Part shown: positions 43,465 through 50,596 of the stretch, piece after piece
How positions within the stretch are numbered: the first letter of the stretch is position 1
Layout: every line of letters begins with the position of its first letter
Origin: Oscillospiraceae bacterium
Lineage (GTDB): Bacteria; Bacillota; Clostridia; Oscillospirales; Oscillospiraceae
DNA length: 64,000 nt
Direction: 5' to 3'
NCBI GenBank assembly: GCA_910574635.1
Contig: CAJTCG010000008.1
Coordinates: 124,001 to 188,000 of the forward strand
Program-made: the position numbers and the translations under genes
Notes under the pieces: model-generated
Told to the model about the DNA's origin: nothing
Seen by the model: the letters and a program-made list of their open reading frames with translations, nothing else
Database searches by the model: none

Positions 43465-44034
43465 ATGAGCGGCGAGGAATTGGCTGGACTCATGACCCAA
43501 GGTTTAGTTAGCGGTCTACTCCATGGAGTACTAATATTAGCTCCCTACTTCATCGGTTTTTGTATTTTATGTCTCCTAATCGGAGCGATTAAACGAGTAT
43601 TCCGAAGGAAAAGGGCCACACTTCCAAAAGAATCCGGCAAAAACATAGAAATGGACGGAGCCTATCAGCCAAGACCTCTCTTCTCCCAGCATGAAAAGGA
43701 CGCCTATCGAAAATTGAAAGATATTGCCGATAGGCGAGGCTACATCGTCTTTGCGAAGGTTCGCTTGCTGGACCTTTTGGAGCCTGTGCGGAATCATGCG
43801 AATTACCGAACCCTCTTTAACAAGATACAAGCGAAACATGTAGACTTTGTTCTCTGCAATTACGAGCTGGCCCCTTATATCGTCATTGAACTAGACGACA
43901 GCAGCCACGACACCCCCAGCCGAAAAGAGCGTGACCGCTTTGTCGATGAAGCCTTAACACAATGCGGCTATCGAATCATTCACACCAGGGAGATCACCAA
44001 CAACATCCTAAATGACGCTATCCCGCAAAGGTAA
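43465..44034 (+). CDS. Membrane protein with DUF2726 nuclease-like domain
   Basis: A 189-residue protein: one N-terminal membrane segment (GVLILAPYFIGFCILCLLIGAI), then a DUF2726 domain (about 70-185) with the motif VDFVLCNYELAPYIVIELDD-SSHD and RKERDRFVDEAL, resembling restriction-endonuclease folds. AGGAGG lies 8 bases upstream. Not a known inovirus structural gene, so it is a cargo (moron) candidate, perhaps for immunity. Confidence 0.75.
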   Translation: MSGEELAGLMTQGLVSGLLHGVLILAPYFIGFCILCLLIGAIKRVFRRKRATLPKESGKNIEMDGAYQPRPLFSQHEKDAYRKLKDIADRRGYIVFAKVRLLDLLEPVRNHANYRTLFNKIQAKHVDFVLCNYELAPYIVIELDDSSHDTPSRKERDRFVDEALTQCGYRIIHTREITNNILNDAIPQR

Positions 44035-44059
44035 AACAAAGCTGGCACACTCCCTCTGA

Positions 44060-44197
44060 GCGACTGAACAAAATAGCGGTTGTTGTTGCAAAATATCAGG
44101 CCGGAAGCTGTTTTCCCACTCGTTTCAGTGGTTCAGCTTCCGGCCTGTTTCAGCGGTCATTTCGCAACAAAACCTTGATTCATTTTGTTCAATCGCC
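44060..44197. repeat. 137-bp hairpin/att segment, copy 1
   Basis: Outer inverted arms GCGACTGAACAAAATA (44060-44075) and CATTTTGTTCAATCGC (44181-44196) enclose a 14-bp perfect stem CAGGCCGGAAGCTG (44097-44110) / CAGCTTCCGGCCTG (44134-44147) with a smaller CCACT/AGTGG stem inside. Almost identical to 45286-45422. Confidence 0.75.
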
Positions 44198-44223
44198 TAT
44201 GTCTTTCCCTTGCCTCCTCCCTG
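44179..44223. repeat. att direct repeat, middle copy
   Basis: Second copy of the TTTTGTTCAATCGCCTA... repeat, junction between prophage A and remnant B. Confidence 0.75.
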
Positions 44224-44251
44224 ATGGTATTTCGGTTTTCAAAAGATTATA

Positions 44252-44536
44252 TCACGGGAGCCGCATCAAGTCCAGCAGAGATTCCACCAGCGGCCCGAGG
44301 CGGCGGTCTGCCTCACGGAGCTTCTTCACCCGGTCTTGGATCATCACCATCTCGCGGTGCTTGTCCGAAATCTGCGCCTGGAGCTGGTTCCAGTCCTGAA
44401 CCAGTTCGTCCCGGCGTTCCTCCATATCCAGGACGAGGTTTTCCAGCTTCTCCGAGAAATTGGCCCCACGGTATTGCTCTATGTACTTCGTCACTCGGTC
44501 CGAGAGGCGGACGCACTTTTGGTTTGTTTTTGCCAT
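44252..44536 (-). CDS. Phage RHH-like small protein (copy B)
   Basis: 94 residues, the same length as copy A and about 87 percent identical (differences clustered in the coiled coil). ATG 44536 overlaps the end of the remnant rep frame. Conserved reading frame suggests it is still under selection or recently duplicated. Confidence 0.65.
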   Translation of the reverse strand: MAKTNQKCVRLSDRVTKYIEQYRGANFSEKLENLVLDMEERRDELVQDWNQLQAQISDKHREMVMIQDRVKKLREADRRLGPLVESLLDLMRLP

Positions 44537-45161
44537 ACTGTTCCACAAGCCTCCTGTATTTTGGATTTTCCGAAATATTTCGCTCTTGAATTTTGCGCAG
44601 AAAGAACGGCGCGCCGTAGATTTCAACAGCTGCGGAAATGGCGTTTCCGGCCTGCTCAAAGACAAACGTGTCCAGCTGTCGGATATTATACTCTATTCCC
44701 GGCTTCACATAGAGCCGAATCCGGCCAACCTGCTCAATCAGATTTTCCCAGTAATCTTTCATGGGCCACCGCCAGCGGTTGCTGTCTGTCCCTGGATCGT
44801 CGACGTAGCGAACGTAGTTCGCCAGCACACCCCGGAACAGGACGCCAATTGGAGCCGGGTCAAAGCAGAACGCCTCTGCCCGCTCGTCTCGGAGCTGGAG
44901 TTCCACCCGAACCCAGTGCTGGTCCTCTGGTAAGTCCTGTTCTGCCGCTTTGTCATAAATGCGAATCAAGACCGCGCTTTTCTTGCTGCCGTGGTAAACC
45001 GTGATTCCAGGCCGCCCGTCCTTAAACTCCTTTTCTATCCTGGACTTGCGAAATTTACTCACAAACTGCTGTCCCCCGTCCTGGTTATCACTGTCGCGGA
45101 AAAGCTGCTGGATATCCAGGATAGCGTCCAGAATGCCTTGGCGGTCAAGATGATTGGCCTC
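44537..45161 (-). pseudogene. Truncated Rep_trans-type replication initiator
   Basis: The frame (GRPGITVYHGSKKSAVLIRIYDK, then HWVRVELQLRDERAEAF) is the C-terminal half of a Rep_trans (pfam02486-like) initiator, common in inoviruses and Tn916-like elements. The N-terminal catalytic part is missing: an in-frame stop lies at 45162-45164. The frame runs without a stop into the RHH gene. It is unrelated to the Rep of prophage A. Confidence 0.7.
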
Positions 45162-45211
45162 TTAGCTCGGTATCGGTAACACGCTGCGGCCTCCGGCATC
45201 CTATGCCCCGG

Positions 45212-45266
45212 CTGTATTACAAGAATCGAGCTATAGCAGCTCACCGTCAGCCGGGCATGTAATACA
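45212..45266. repeat. Paired TGTATTACA palindromes, pair 3
   Basis: TGTATTACA at 45213-45221 and TGTAATACA at 45258-45266, 45 bases apart; the inner sequence is homologous to pair 1. Confidence 0.6.
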
Positions 45267-45285
45267 TTCCCTTCCCCGCCTAGGG

Positions 45286-45422
45286 GCGACTGAACAAAAT
45301 AGCGGTTGTTGCTGCAAAATATCAGGCCGGAAGCTGTTTTCCCACTCGTTTCAGTGGTTCAGCTTCCGGCCTGTTTCAGCGGTCATTTCACAAAAAACCT
45401 TGATTTATTTTGTTCAATCGCC
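45286..45422. repeat. 137-bp hairpin/att segment, copy 2
   Basis: Copy of 44060-44197; stem at 45323-45336 / 45360-45373. Marks the right end of remnant B. Confidence 0.75.
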
Positions 45423-45594
45423 TACGCCTTTCCTTTGCCTCCTCCCTTGTAGAGATATCATTTTTCTTCGGCCTGCCGCCGGACGCTTGTCCATCTTCAA
45501 GCCAAGCCATTCTCATAAAATCCGCCGTTCCGGTCACACTATGGAACATCAAAGGACCATTGTCGGAACGGAGGATCGCCTTGATTCCATGCAC
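45388..45594 (-). CDS. Unrecognised ORF crossing the right att site
   Basis: A 68-codon frame whose C-terminal part (STREEAKERRRRLNKI) is encoded by the att repeat itself. No ribosome-binding site is evident. It may be the 3' part of a chromosomal gene whose end was the integration target, or a chance frame. Confidence 0.25.
   Translation of the reverse strand: MHGIKAILRSDNGPLMFHSVTGTADFMRMAWLEDGQASGGRPKKNDISTREEAKERRRRLNKINQGFL
45405..45447. repeat. att direct repeat, right copy
   Basis: Third copy of the att repeat with four to five differences, consistent with the chromosomal half-site. Confidence 0.7.
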
Positions 45595-45686
45595 CAGCGA
45601 ATGTGTCTATCAATCTGACGGCTTATGCACACTGGACAGCGCCGCCGCCGCCGGCGTGCCCGCTTTAGGCGGCGCCTGCGTCCACT

Positions 45687-47051
45687 TTATCCCCGCAAAG
45701 CGGCTCGAATCGCCTCACCGATATTCTGAACGGGCAGAAGCTGCAAATCCGGGAAGCTCTCCAGCCCTTGACGGGCCGGAATCACGCAGCGTTTGAACCC
45801 CAGCCGCCGGACCTCGGCTACCCTCTGGGACAGCTGGCTGACGCTCCGCAGCTCTCCGGTGAGTCCGACTTCCCCGACGGCCGCCAGATCGCCGGGGACG
45901 GGCTTGTCCAAGTAGCTGGAGGCCAGCGCCACCACGGCGGCCAGGTCCGCGGCGGGCTCGTCCAATTGCAGCCCGCCGATGATGTTCAAATAGGCATCAC
46001 AAGTAGACAGCTTCAATCCCCCTCGCTTTTCCAAAACCGCCAGCAGCATGGCCGCCCGGTTGTAGTCGAAGCCGTTGCTCGTCCGCCGGGGATTTCCCGC
46101 CGCGGAACCTACCACCAGGGCCTGAACCTCCGCCAGCACCGGCCGGGCCCCCTCCATCACGCAGGTGACGCAGGTTCCCGGCGTTTCCTCCGGCCGGCCG
46201 GACAACAGCATTTTAGAGGGATTTTCCACCTCCGTCAGCCCGCCGTCCCCCATCTCAAAGACGCCGATTTCATTGGTTGCCCCAAAGCGGTTCTTCGCCG
46301 CCCGGAGGATGCGGCAGAAGGTATGCCGGTCCCCCTCGAAGTACAAGACACAGTCCACCATATGCTCCAAGACCTTGGGCCCGGCGATGGAGCCCTCCTT
46401 GTTCACATGGCCGATAACAAATACCGTGATGCTGCTCCCCTTGGCCAGCTGCATCAAGGCCATGGTACAGTCCTTTACCTGGCTGACGCTGCCCGCCGGA
46501 GAATCCAGCGCATCATTATAAAGCGTTTGAATGGAGTCCACAATCAACACATCCGGCTGCTCCTGGTTTACCGCCTCCAGCATTTCTCCCAGGCCGGTCT
46601 CCGACAGCACCAGCAGGTTTTCGCTCTCCACATGGAGCCGCTGGGCCCGGAGCTTCAGCTGGTGCTGGGACTCCTCGCCGGATACATACAATACCTTCGC
46701 GAACCTGCACAGCTTCCCGCAGATTTGCAGCATCAGCGTAGACTTTCCGATACCGGGCGCACCGCCCACCAGGACCAAAGAGCCTTTGACGGCCCCGCCG
46801 CCCAGGACGCGGTCCAGTTCTCCCATGCCGGTGGAAAAACGGATCTCCACGCTGTCCCCCAGTTCCGTCACCGGGAGGGCCTTGGGAGGAGCGGCGGCCC
46901 GGGAGGAAGCGCTCCTCCCCTTCCCTTTCACGGCAGGTTCCGGCCGCTCTACCACCGTATTCCACGCGCCGCAGGCGGGACAGCGCCCCGCCCACTTGGG
47001 CGTCTCATTGCCGCACTCCGTGCAGTAAAAAAGTGTCTTCGGCTGTTTCAT
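45687..47051 (-). CDS. radA: DNA repair protein RadA
   Basis: A 454-residue RecA-like helicase loader for recombination. N-terminal zinc finger (YCTECGNETPKWAGRCPACG), Walker A GGAPGIGKSTLML, the RadA-specific KNRFG motif (AAKNRFGATNEIG), and a C-terminal Lon-like domain. ATG 47051 overlaps the cwlD stop by 4 bases; the longer frame upstream lies within cwlD. Confidence 0.96.
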   Translation of the reverse strand: MKQPKTLFYCTECGNETPKWAGRCPACGAWNTVVERPEPAVKGKGRSASSRAAAPPKALPVTELGDSVEIRFSTGMGELDRVLGGGAVKGSLVLVGGAPGIGKSTLMLQICGKLCRFAKVLYVSGEESQHQLKLRAQRLHVESENLLVLSETGLGEMLEAVNQEQPDVLIVDSIQTLYNDALDSPAGSVSQVKDCTMALMQLAKGSSITVFVIGHVNKEGSIAGPKVLEHMVDCVLYFEGDRHTFCRILRAAKNRFGATNEIGVFEMGDGGLTEVENPSKMLLSGRPEETPGTCVTCVMEGARPVLAEVQALVVGSAAGNPRRTSNGFDYNRAAMLLAVLEKRGGLKLSTCDAYLNIIGGLQLDEPAADLAAVVALASSYLDKPVPGDLAAVGEVGLTGELRSVSQLSQRVAEVRRLGFKRCVIPARQGLESFPDLQLLPVQNIGEAIRAALRG

Positions 47052-47785
47052 CTCAAGTCTCCAGATTCCTTTTCCATCGCCCCGGCGTTCAGGTATCCCG
47101 CCGCGACGGCGGCCGCCAGCCGCAGCTGATAGGCCGGGTCCTGCAAGCGCTCCGTCTCCTGTGTATTGGAGAGAAATCCGCATTCTACCAAAATGCCCGG
47201 CGCGGTGATATGTTTCATTAAATAAATACTGTCGGGGATTTGCCGGGGATGCTTGCCGTTTCCGGCGTTGACAGCGGTGTTTAAAGCATCCTGAATGCTT
47301 TCCGCCAGCGCTTCCGCCCCTTCCTGCCGGTTCCAGAACACCTGGGCCCCATGGGTTACCGGAGACGAAGGCAGGCTGTTTTGGTGGATGCTCAGAAGAA
47401 TGGCATTTTCCGTCTCCTCCACCAGCTTCACCCGGTTCTTGAGGTCAGAGGTCTTCCGCTGACGCATCGTGTCCAAGCCCTGATCGCAGATGGTCACGTC
47501 CTCCATCCGGGTCAGCCGTGTCCGCAGTCCCGCGAAACGCAGCAGATCGCTGACCCGCAGGGACACCGCTAGGTTGATTTGGCTCTCCGCCACGCCGCCG
47601 GGAGAAACCGCTCCCCCATCCTCCCCGCCATGGCCGGGGTCGATCACCACAGTGACGGGAACTTCGTCCCGGACATGGAATGCCGGAACAGCGCTCCCCC
47701 TCCACAGTACTGCCGCCAAACCCAAAAAGAAGCAGCAGAACAGGCATGAGAGAACCAAATCGCGTTTTCGCAGCAGGATGACCAC
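47048..47785 (-). CDS. cwlD: Germination-specific N-acetylmuramoyl-L-alanine amidase CwlD
   Basis: A 245-residue zinc amidase (Amidase_3) that helps make muramic delta-lactam in spore cortex. N-terminal signal anchor (LVLSCLFCCFFLGLAAVLW); catalytic motifs VIDPGHGGEDGGA, SIHQNSLP and GILVECGFLSN. GTG 47785 lies 8 bases after AAGGGGG. A CATATCCT box on the minus strand about 55-60 bases upstream may be a sigma-E -10. Confidence 0.88.
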   Translation of the reverse strand: MVILLRKRDLVLSCLFCCFFLGLAAVLWRGSAVPAFHVRDEVPVTVVIDPGHGGEDGGAVSPGGVAESQINLAVSLRVSDLLRFAGLRTRLTRMEDVTICDQGLDTMRQRKTSDLKNRVKLVEETENAILLSIHQNSLPSSPVTHGAQVFWNRQEGAEALAESIQDALNTAVNAGNGKHPRQIPDSIYLMKHITAPGILVECGFLSNTQETERLQDPAYQLRLAAAVAAGYLNAGAMEKESGDLR

Positions 47786-47968
47786 GGACAGCGCCCCCTT
47801 CGCAAAGCTTCATGCTAAGAGGATATGTCCGGCGGCTTATCCCATATGCGGCCTTTTCCTGTGACACTTATGGATATTTTCCATTATAGCAAGTACCTCC
47901 CCAAAAAGCAAGCCGCAGCCCGAACAATTGTCCCATTGCTTCCCAGGTAGCCCCTTTGCCGCTGCCGG

Positions 47969-47976
47969 CATACAAT
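47969..47976 (+). promoter_or_regulatory. Sigma-E-type -10 of the cotJ operon
   Basis: CATACAAT is an exact match to the sigma-E -10 consensus, 52 bases before cotJ; no clear -35 (kmATATT) at the right distance. cotJ is sigma-E dependent in B. subtilis. Confidence 0.5.
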
Positions 47977-48027
47977 GGAATGAGCGCGAGACACCTCGCG
48001 CCATTCTTACACAAGGAGGAAACAAGT

Positions 48028-48486
48028 ATGGAAAGACCTAATCAGACGCCGGCCGGTTCCTGCGGCGCGGGAATGGGCACACTCCCCGGCAATTGCGCCC
48101 CGCTGGCGTTTCCTTATATTCCGATGCAGGAGCAGAACCCTCCCCGCTTCAGCCGGGCGGAGGCCCTTCAGGCTGGCACGTTGTTTCCCGGTTTGGACCT
48201 GCCCTTTAAAGCGGCCATCCAGGCGAAAACTAAGCTGGCCAACACCGCCCTAGTGGAGCTAATGGCGCTGGATTTTGCCATCAAAGAGCTGAACCTGTAC
48301 CTGGACACCCACGCCAACGACCAGGAGGTTCTCCAGCTTTACTGGTCCTATATCAAGCTGGCCAAAGAGGGCCGGGAAAAATATGAGAAGATGTATGGCC
48401 CCCTGACCAGCACCGACCTGACCCCGGAGGACGGCTACGCCTGGCTCAAGGACCCGTGGCCCTGGGACGTAGGAGGGAATGACTGA
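48028..48486 (+). CDS. CotJA-CotJB fusion, spore coat
   Basis: A 152-residue single protein. Residues about 25-65 are CotJA (LAFPYIPMQEQNPPRFSRAE, GTLFPGLDLPF); residues about 70-150 are CotJB (LMALDFAIKELNLYLDTHAN, EKYEKMYGPLT, WLKDPWPWD). In B. subtilis these are separate cotJA and cotJB genes of a coat operon. Here no stop separates them. The stop overlaps cotJC by one base. Strong AAGGAGG. Confidence 0.85.
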   Translation: MERPNQTPAGSCGAGMGTLPGNCAPLAFPYIPMQEQNPPRFSRAEALQAGTLFPGLDLPFKAAIQAKTKLANTALVELMALDFAIKELNLYLDTHANDQEVLQLYWSYIKLAKEGREKYEKMYGPLTSTDLTPEDGYAWLKDPWPWDVGGND

Positions 48487-48908
48487 TGTTTGTATATGAG
48501 AAAAAGCTTCAATACCCGGTGAAGGTCAAGAACACCAATCCCAAGCTGGCAGCGGCCATTATCTCCCAATACGGCGGGCCTGACGGGGAGCTGGGGGCTT
48601 CCCTCCGGTATCTGAGCCAGCGCTATTCCATGCCCTATGCGGAGCTGAAGGGCCTGCTGACGGACATCGGCACGGAGGAGCTGGGGCATCTGGAGATGGT
48701 GGGCACTCTGGTCCACCAGCTGACCAGGAATCTCAGCGAGGAGCAGATTAAGGCCGCCGGTTTTGACGCCTACTTCGTGGACCATACCACCGGCGTGTTT
48801 CCACAGTTCGCTTCCGGTTTCCCCTGGTCTGCCGCTACCATGCAGGTAACCGGGGATGTCATTGGGGACTTGACAGAGGATTTGGCGGCGGATGGGGCGA
48901 TGGCGTAA
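48486..48908 (+). pseudogene. cotJC: cotJC 5' part, interrupted by mobile element
   Basis: Codes 138 genuine CotJC residues (manganese-catalase-like spore coat protein), including the metal-ligand motif TEELGH at 63-68, then two foreign codons and a stop. The C-terminal 64 residues with REIVHFQRFGE lie at 57769-57964. Joined at the GC core (48897-48898 / 57767-57768), the two parts give one 202-residue frame, the family length. Rather than a dead gene this may be a gene awaiting excision. Confidence 0.9.
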
Positions 48909-48915
48909 GGGCAAC
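48879..48915. other. attL of the cotJC element
   Basis: cotJC half GATTTGGCGGCGGATGGG, core GC (48897-48898), element arm GATGGCGTAAGGGCAAC (48899-48915). Confidence 0.75.
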
Positions 48916-48990
48916 AAGGCCGGAAAGCCTTGAAAACACTGGATTGTTGGTAGGATAAGCCTTTTCCGGCGGCGATGGTGTAAGGACAAC
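48896..48990 (+). repeat. 20-bp arm repeat at left end
   Basis: GGCGATGGCGTAAGGGCAAC (48896-48915) recurs with two changes at 48971-48990. The second copy may be an older or secondary recombinase site. Confidence 0.6.
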
Positions 48991-49008
48991 CTGTTAAAAT
49001 TTTTGATG

Positions 49009-49023
49009 GGACAAGCTGTTTCC
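49009..49023 (+). repeat. 15-bp motif GGACAAGCTGTTTCC
   Basis: Exact inverted copy at 55921-55935 and near copy at 55886-55900, flanking the recombinase promoter. Confidence 0.55.
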
Positions 49024-49052
49024 AATCCAATTTTTAGGAGAATTGACTTGCT

Positions 49053-49155
49053 ATGAAAATCGAATTGGACTATGTGAAAGTGGGCGATTACTAACCTCCC
49101 CGACCTGGTAGCTGAACGCCCACCTTTTGTAAGGCCCAAGTGGAGGAAATCATTT
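49053..49155 (+). pseudogene. TnpV-like remnant
   Basis: Starts MKIELDYVKVGDY with RBS TTAGGAG, then a stop; a +1 frame continues LPDLVAERPPFVRPKWRKS. The opening resembles the short TnpV proteins of Clostridia transposons. Truncated and frameshifted. Confidence 0.45.
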
Positions 49156-49189
49156 TTGCGGAATTGGTTTATAGCTAAATCAAATAAAG

Positions 49190-49225
49190 AGCAACGGAGA
49201 ACGTATATAAGCGTTCTCTGTTGCT
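49190..49225 (-). terminator. Terminator of the histidine kinase operon
   Basis: AGCAACGGAGAACG and CGTTCTCTGTTGCT form a 14-bp stem with one G-T pair; CTTTATTT follows on the minus strand. The rest of the 48909-49225 gap holds the element's left arm and the TnpV remnant. Confidence 0.7.
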
Positions 49226-50596
49226 TTATGGTTCCCCGCCGGGAAAGACTAAAACTGTCTGATACCCCTTTTGCGGTGCACTTTCAATTTCCATGATACC
49301 ATGATGCGCCTCAACAATCTGCCGAACCAACGGAACGCCTAAGCCGTGTCTCAGGTTCAATCTTTCATCGGTGCTTTCCAAATGATGCGCCGTTGCTCTT
49401 AATTTCTCCAGCTTCTCAGCGGACACGCCTATGCCGTCATCTGATACCATGGTGGTTATACCGTTTTCATTTCGCGCTACGGAAATAGAAATAACGCACC
49501 CTTTGGGATTGTGAATGACGCTGTTCTGAATCAAATTATACAGCGCGCGTTTCAGCAGGGCCTCGTCCCCCATGATGGACGCTGTTTCACTCTCTTGACT
49601 GGAATCGAACACAATTTGATACTGCGCCTCTAACCCGCTGTCCAAAAACTCACAGACGACTTGCCGCGCCAGCTCCACGAAATAGACCTTCTCCATCCGA
49701 AGGGGCTGCATGGAATACTCCAGCCTGGAGGTGAGGTTCAAATCGGAAATCAAGCTCCGCAGCTTCTCCCCCTGTCTGCGAATATAGGACGCCTGTTCAC
49801 GGGCGGAGATTGGAAGTGTTTGGTCATCCTCCAACTGTCCGGCAAAACCCAAAATCACCGAGAGGGGCGTCCGCACGTCATGGGAAACGCCGCTGATCCA
49901 GTCGGCGCGGGCGCTGTCCTTTTTGGCAATAAAAGCCCCTGCCTTGTTGAGCTGGCGGTTGATCTCCGCCAATTCTCCCTTCTCCGGGAGGCTGACTGGC
50001 TGGCCGGAGGAAACCGTTTCAATCCCCCGCAAAATAGGCGTGACCGCCTTTTCAACGTGCCGGGTGTTCTTCCAGATCAGCAGGACCACCACAATGATAT
50101 TGGTCAGAAAGACGGCAGCCAGTCCGACAAGCAGTTTTTTCGCATAGCCCTCACTGACGGAAAAGTAATACTTCGCCTGACTGCCCTTTTCGCCGCCTAC
50201 TACCAATAGCCCCTGGGGATGCTCCTGCACATAGACCGGATAATCCCCCAAATACCACCGGCTGAATGTTGCCACATCCGCTGCCGTGTACCGCCGGGGC
50301 AGTTCCTCCGGCAGTTTGCTCTGAAAAATGACCGTTCCGGTATCGTCCAAAACCATCGCCCAGGCGTGATGTTCTTCCAGAATTTCGTCCAGCACCCCAG
50401 CCGCCGTCAAATGTCCGGTTCCATCCAGAGTAATGCTGTCACAGATTTTGCTTATAGAGATTTCCGGCACCTCCGAGGTCTGCCAGGCCCAAATCAACAC
50501 AGAGAAAAGCAGGACAACATTGAGCAGCAGGAACAGCGCGATAATGCCCACCATGGATAAAAAGTATTTCCGAAAGAAGCGTTCCACAGGTTTCAT
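49226..50596 (-). CDS. Sensor histidine kinase
   Basis: A 456-residue two-helix membrane kinase: helices at about 12-36 and 154-174 flank a ~115-residue extracytoplasmic sensor; HAMP-like linker; H box SGVSHDVRTPLS; N box LIQNSVIHNP; G1 DDGIGV; G2 HGLGVPL. It overlaps the regulator gene by 4 bases and likely senses an antimicrobial peptide exported by the adjacent ABC system. Confidence 0.92.
   Translation of the reverse strand: MKPVERFFRKYFLSMVGIIALFLLLNVVLLFSVLIWAWQTSEVPEISISKICDSITLDGTGHLTAAGVLDEILEEHHAWAMVLDDTGTVIFQSKLPEELPRRYTAADVATFSRWYLGDYPVYVQEHPQGLLVVGGEKGSQAKYYFSVSEGYAKKLLVGLAAVFLTNIIVVVLLIWKNTRHVEKAVTPILRGIETVSSGQPVSLPEKGELAEINRQLNKAGAFIAKKDSARADWISGVSHDVRTPLSVILGFAGQLEDDQTLPISAREQASYIRRQGEKLRSLISDLNLTSRLEYSMQPLRMEKVYFVELARQVVCEFLDSGLEAQYQIVFDSSQESETASIMGDEALLKRALYNLIQNSVIHNPKGCVISISVARNENGITTMVSDDGIGVSAEKLEKLRATAHHLESTDERLNLRHGLGVPLVRQIVEAHHGIMEIESAPQKGYQTVLVFPGGEP

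Larger units (their letters stand above)
37694..44182. mobile_element. Inovirus (filamentous phage) prophage, about 6.5 kb
   Basis: Bounded by the 44-bp att repeats. Minus-strand gene order 43.1 to 39.3 kb: Cys-rich small protein, ssDNA-binding-like protein, acidic membrane protein, 48-residue hydrophobic protein, major coat protein, terminator, adsorption protein (two frames), pVI-like protein, Zot/pI ATPase. This is the M13 order V-VII/IX-VIII-III-VI-I. A rolling-circle Rep with its origin and a ribbon-helix-helix gene follow. A divergent plus-strand pair (RHH, DUF2726) is at the right end. Confidence 0.85.
44183..45410. mobile_element. Decayed second inovirus-like element in tandem
   Basis: Carries an intact copy of the RHH gene, a 5'-truncated rep of a different (Rep_trans) family, a homologue of the origin-proximal segment (pair 3) and its own 137-bp hairpin/att segment. 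All structural genes are missing. Confidence 0.7.

Noticed and set aside
37769..45594. Insertion sequence or conjugative element instead of a phage
   Set aside because: No transposase, relaxase or mating genes; Zot ATPase, coat precursor and gene order point to an inovirus.
45768..47129. 453-codon plus-strand frame
   Set aside because: Exact antisense of radA; no family features.
48971..48990. Second arm repeat as the true left junction
   Set aside because: It is 75 bases past the loss of CotJC homology and its flank does not restore the frame; kept only as a secondary site.
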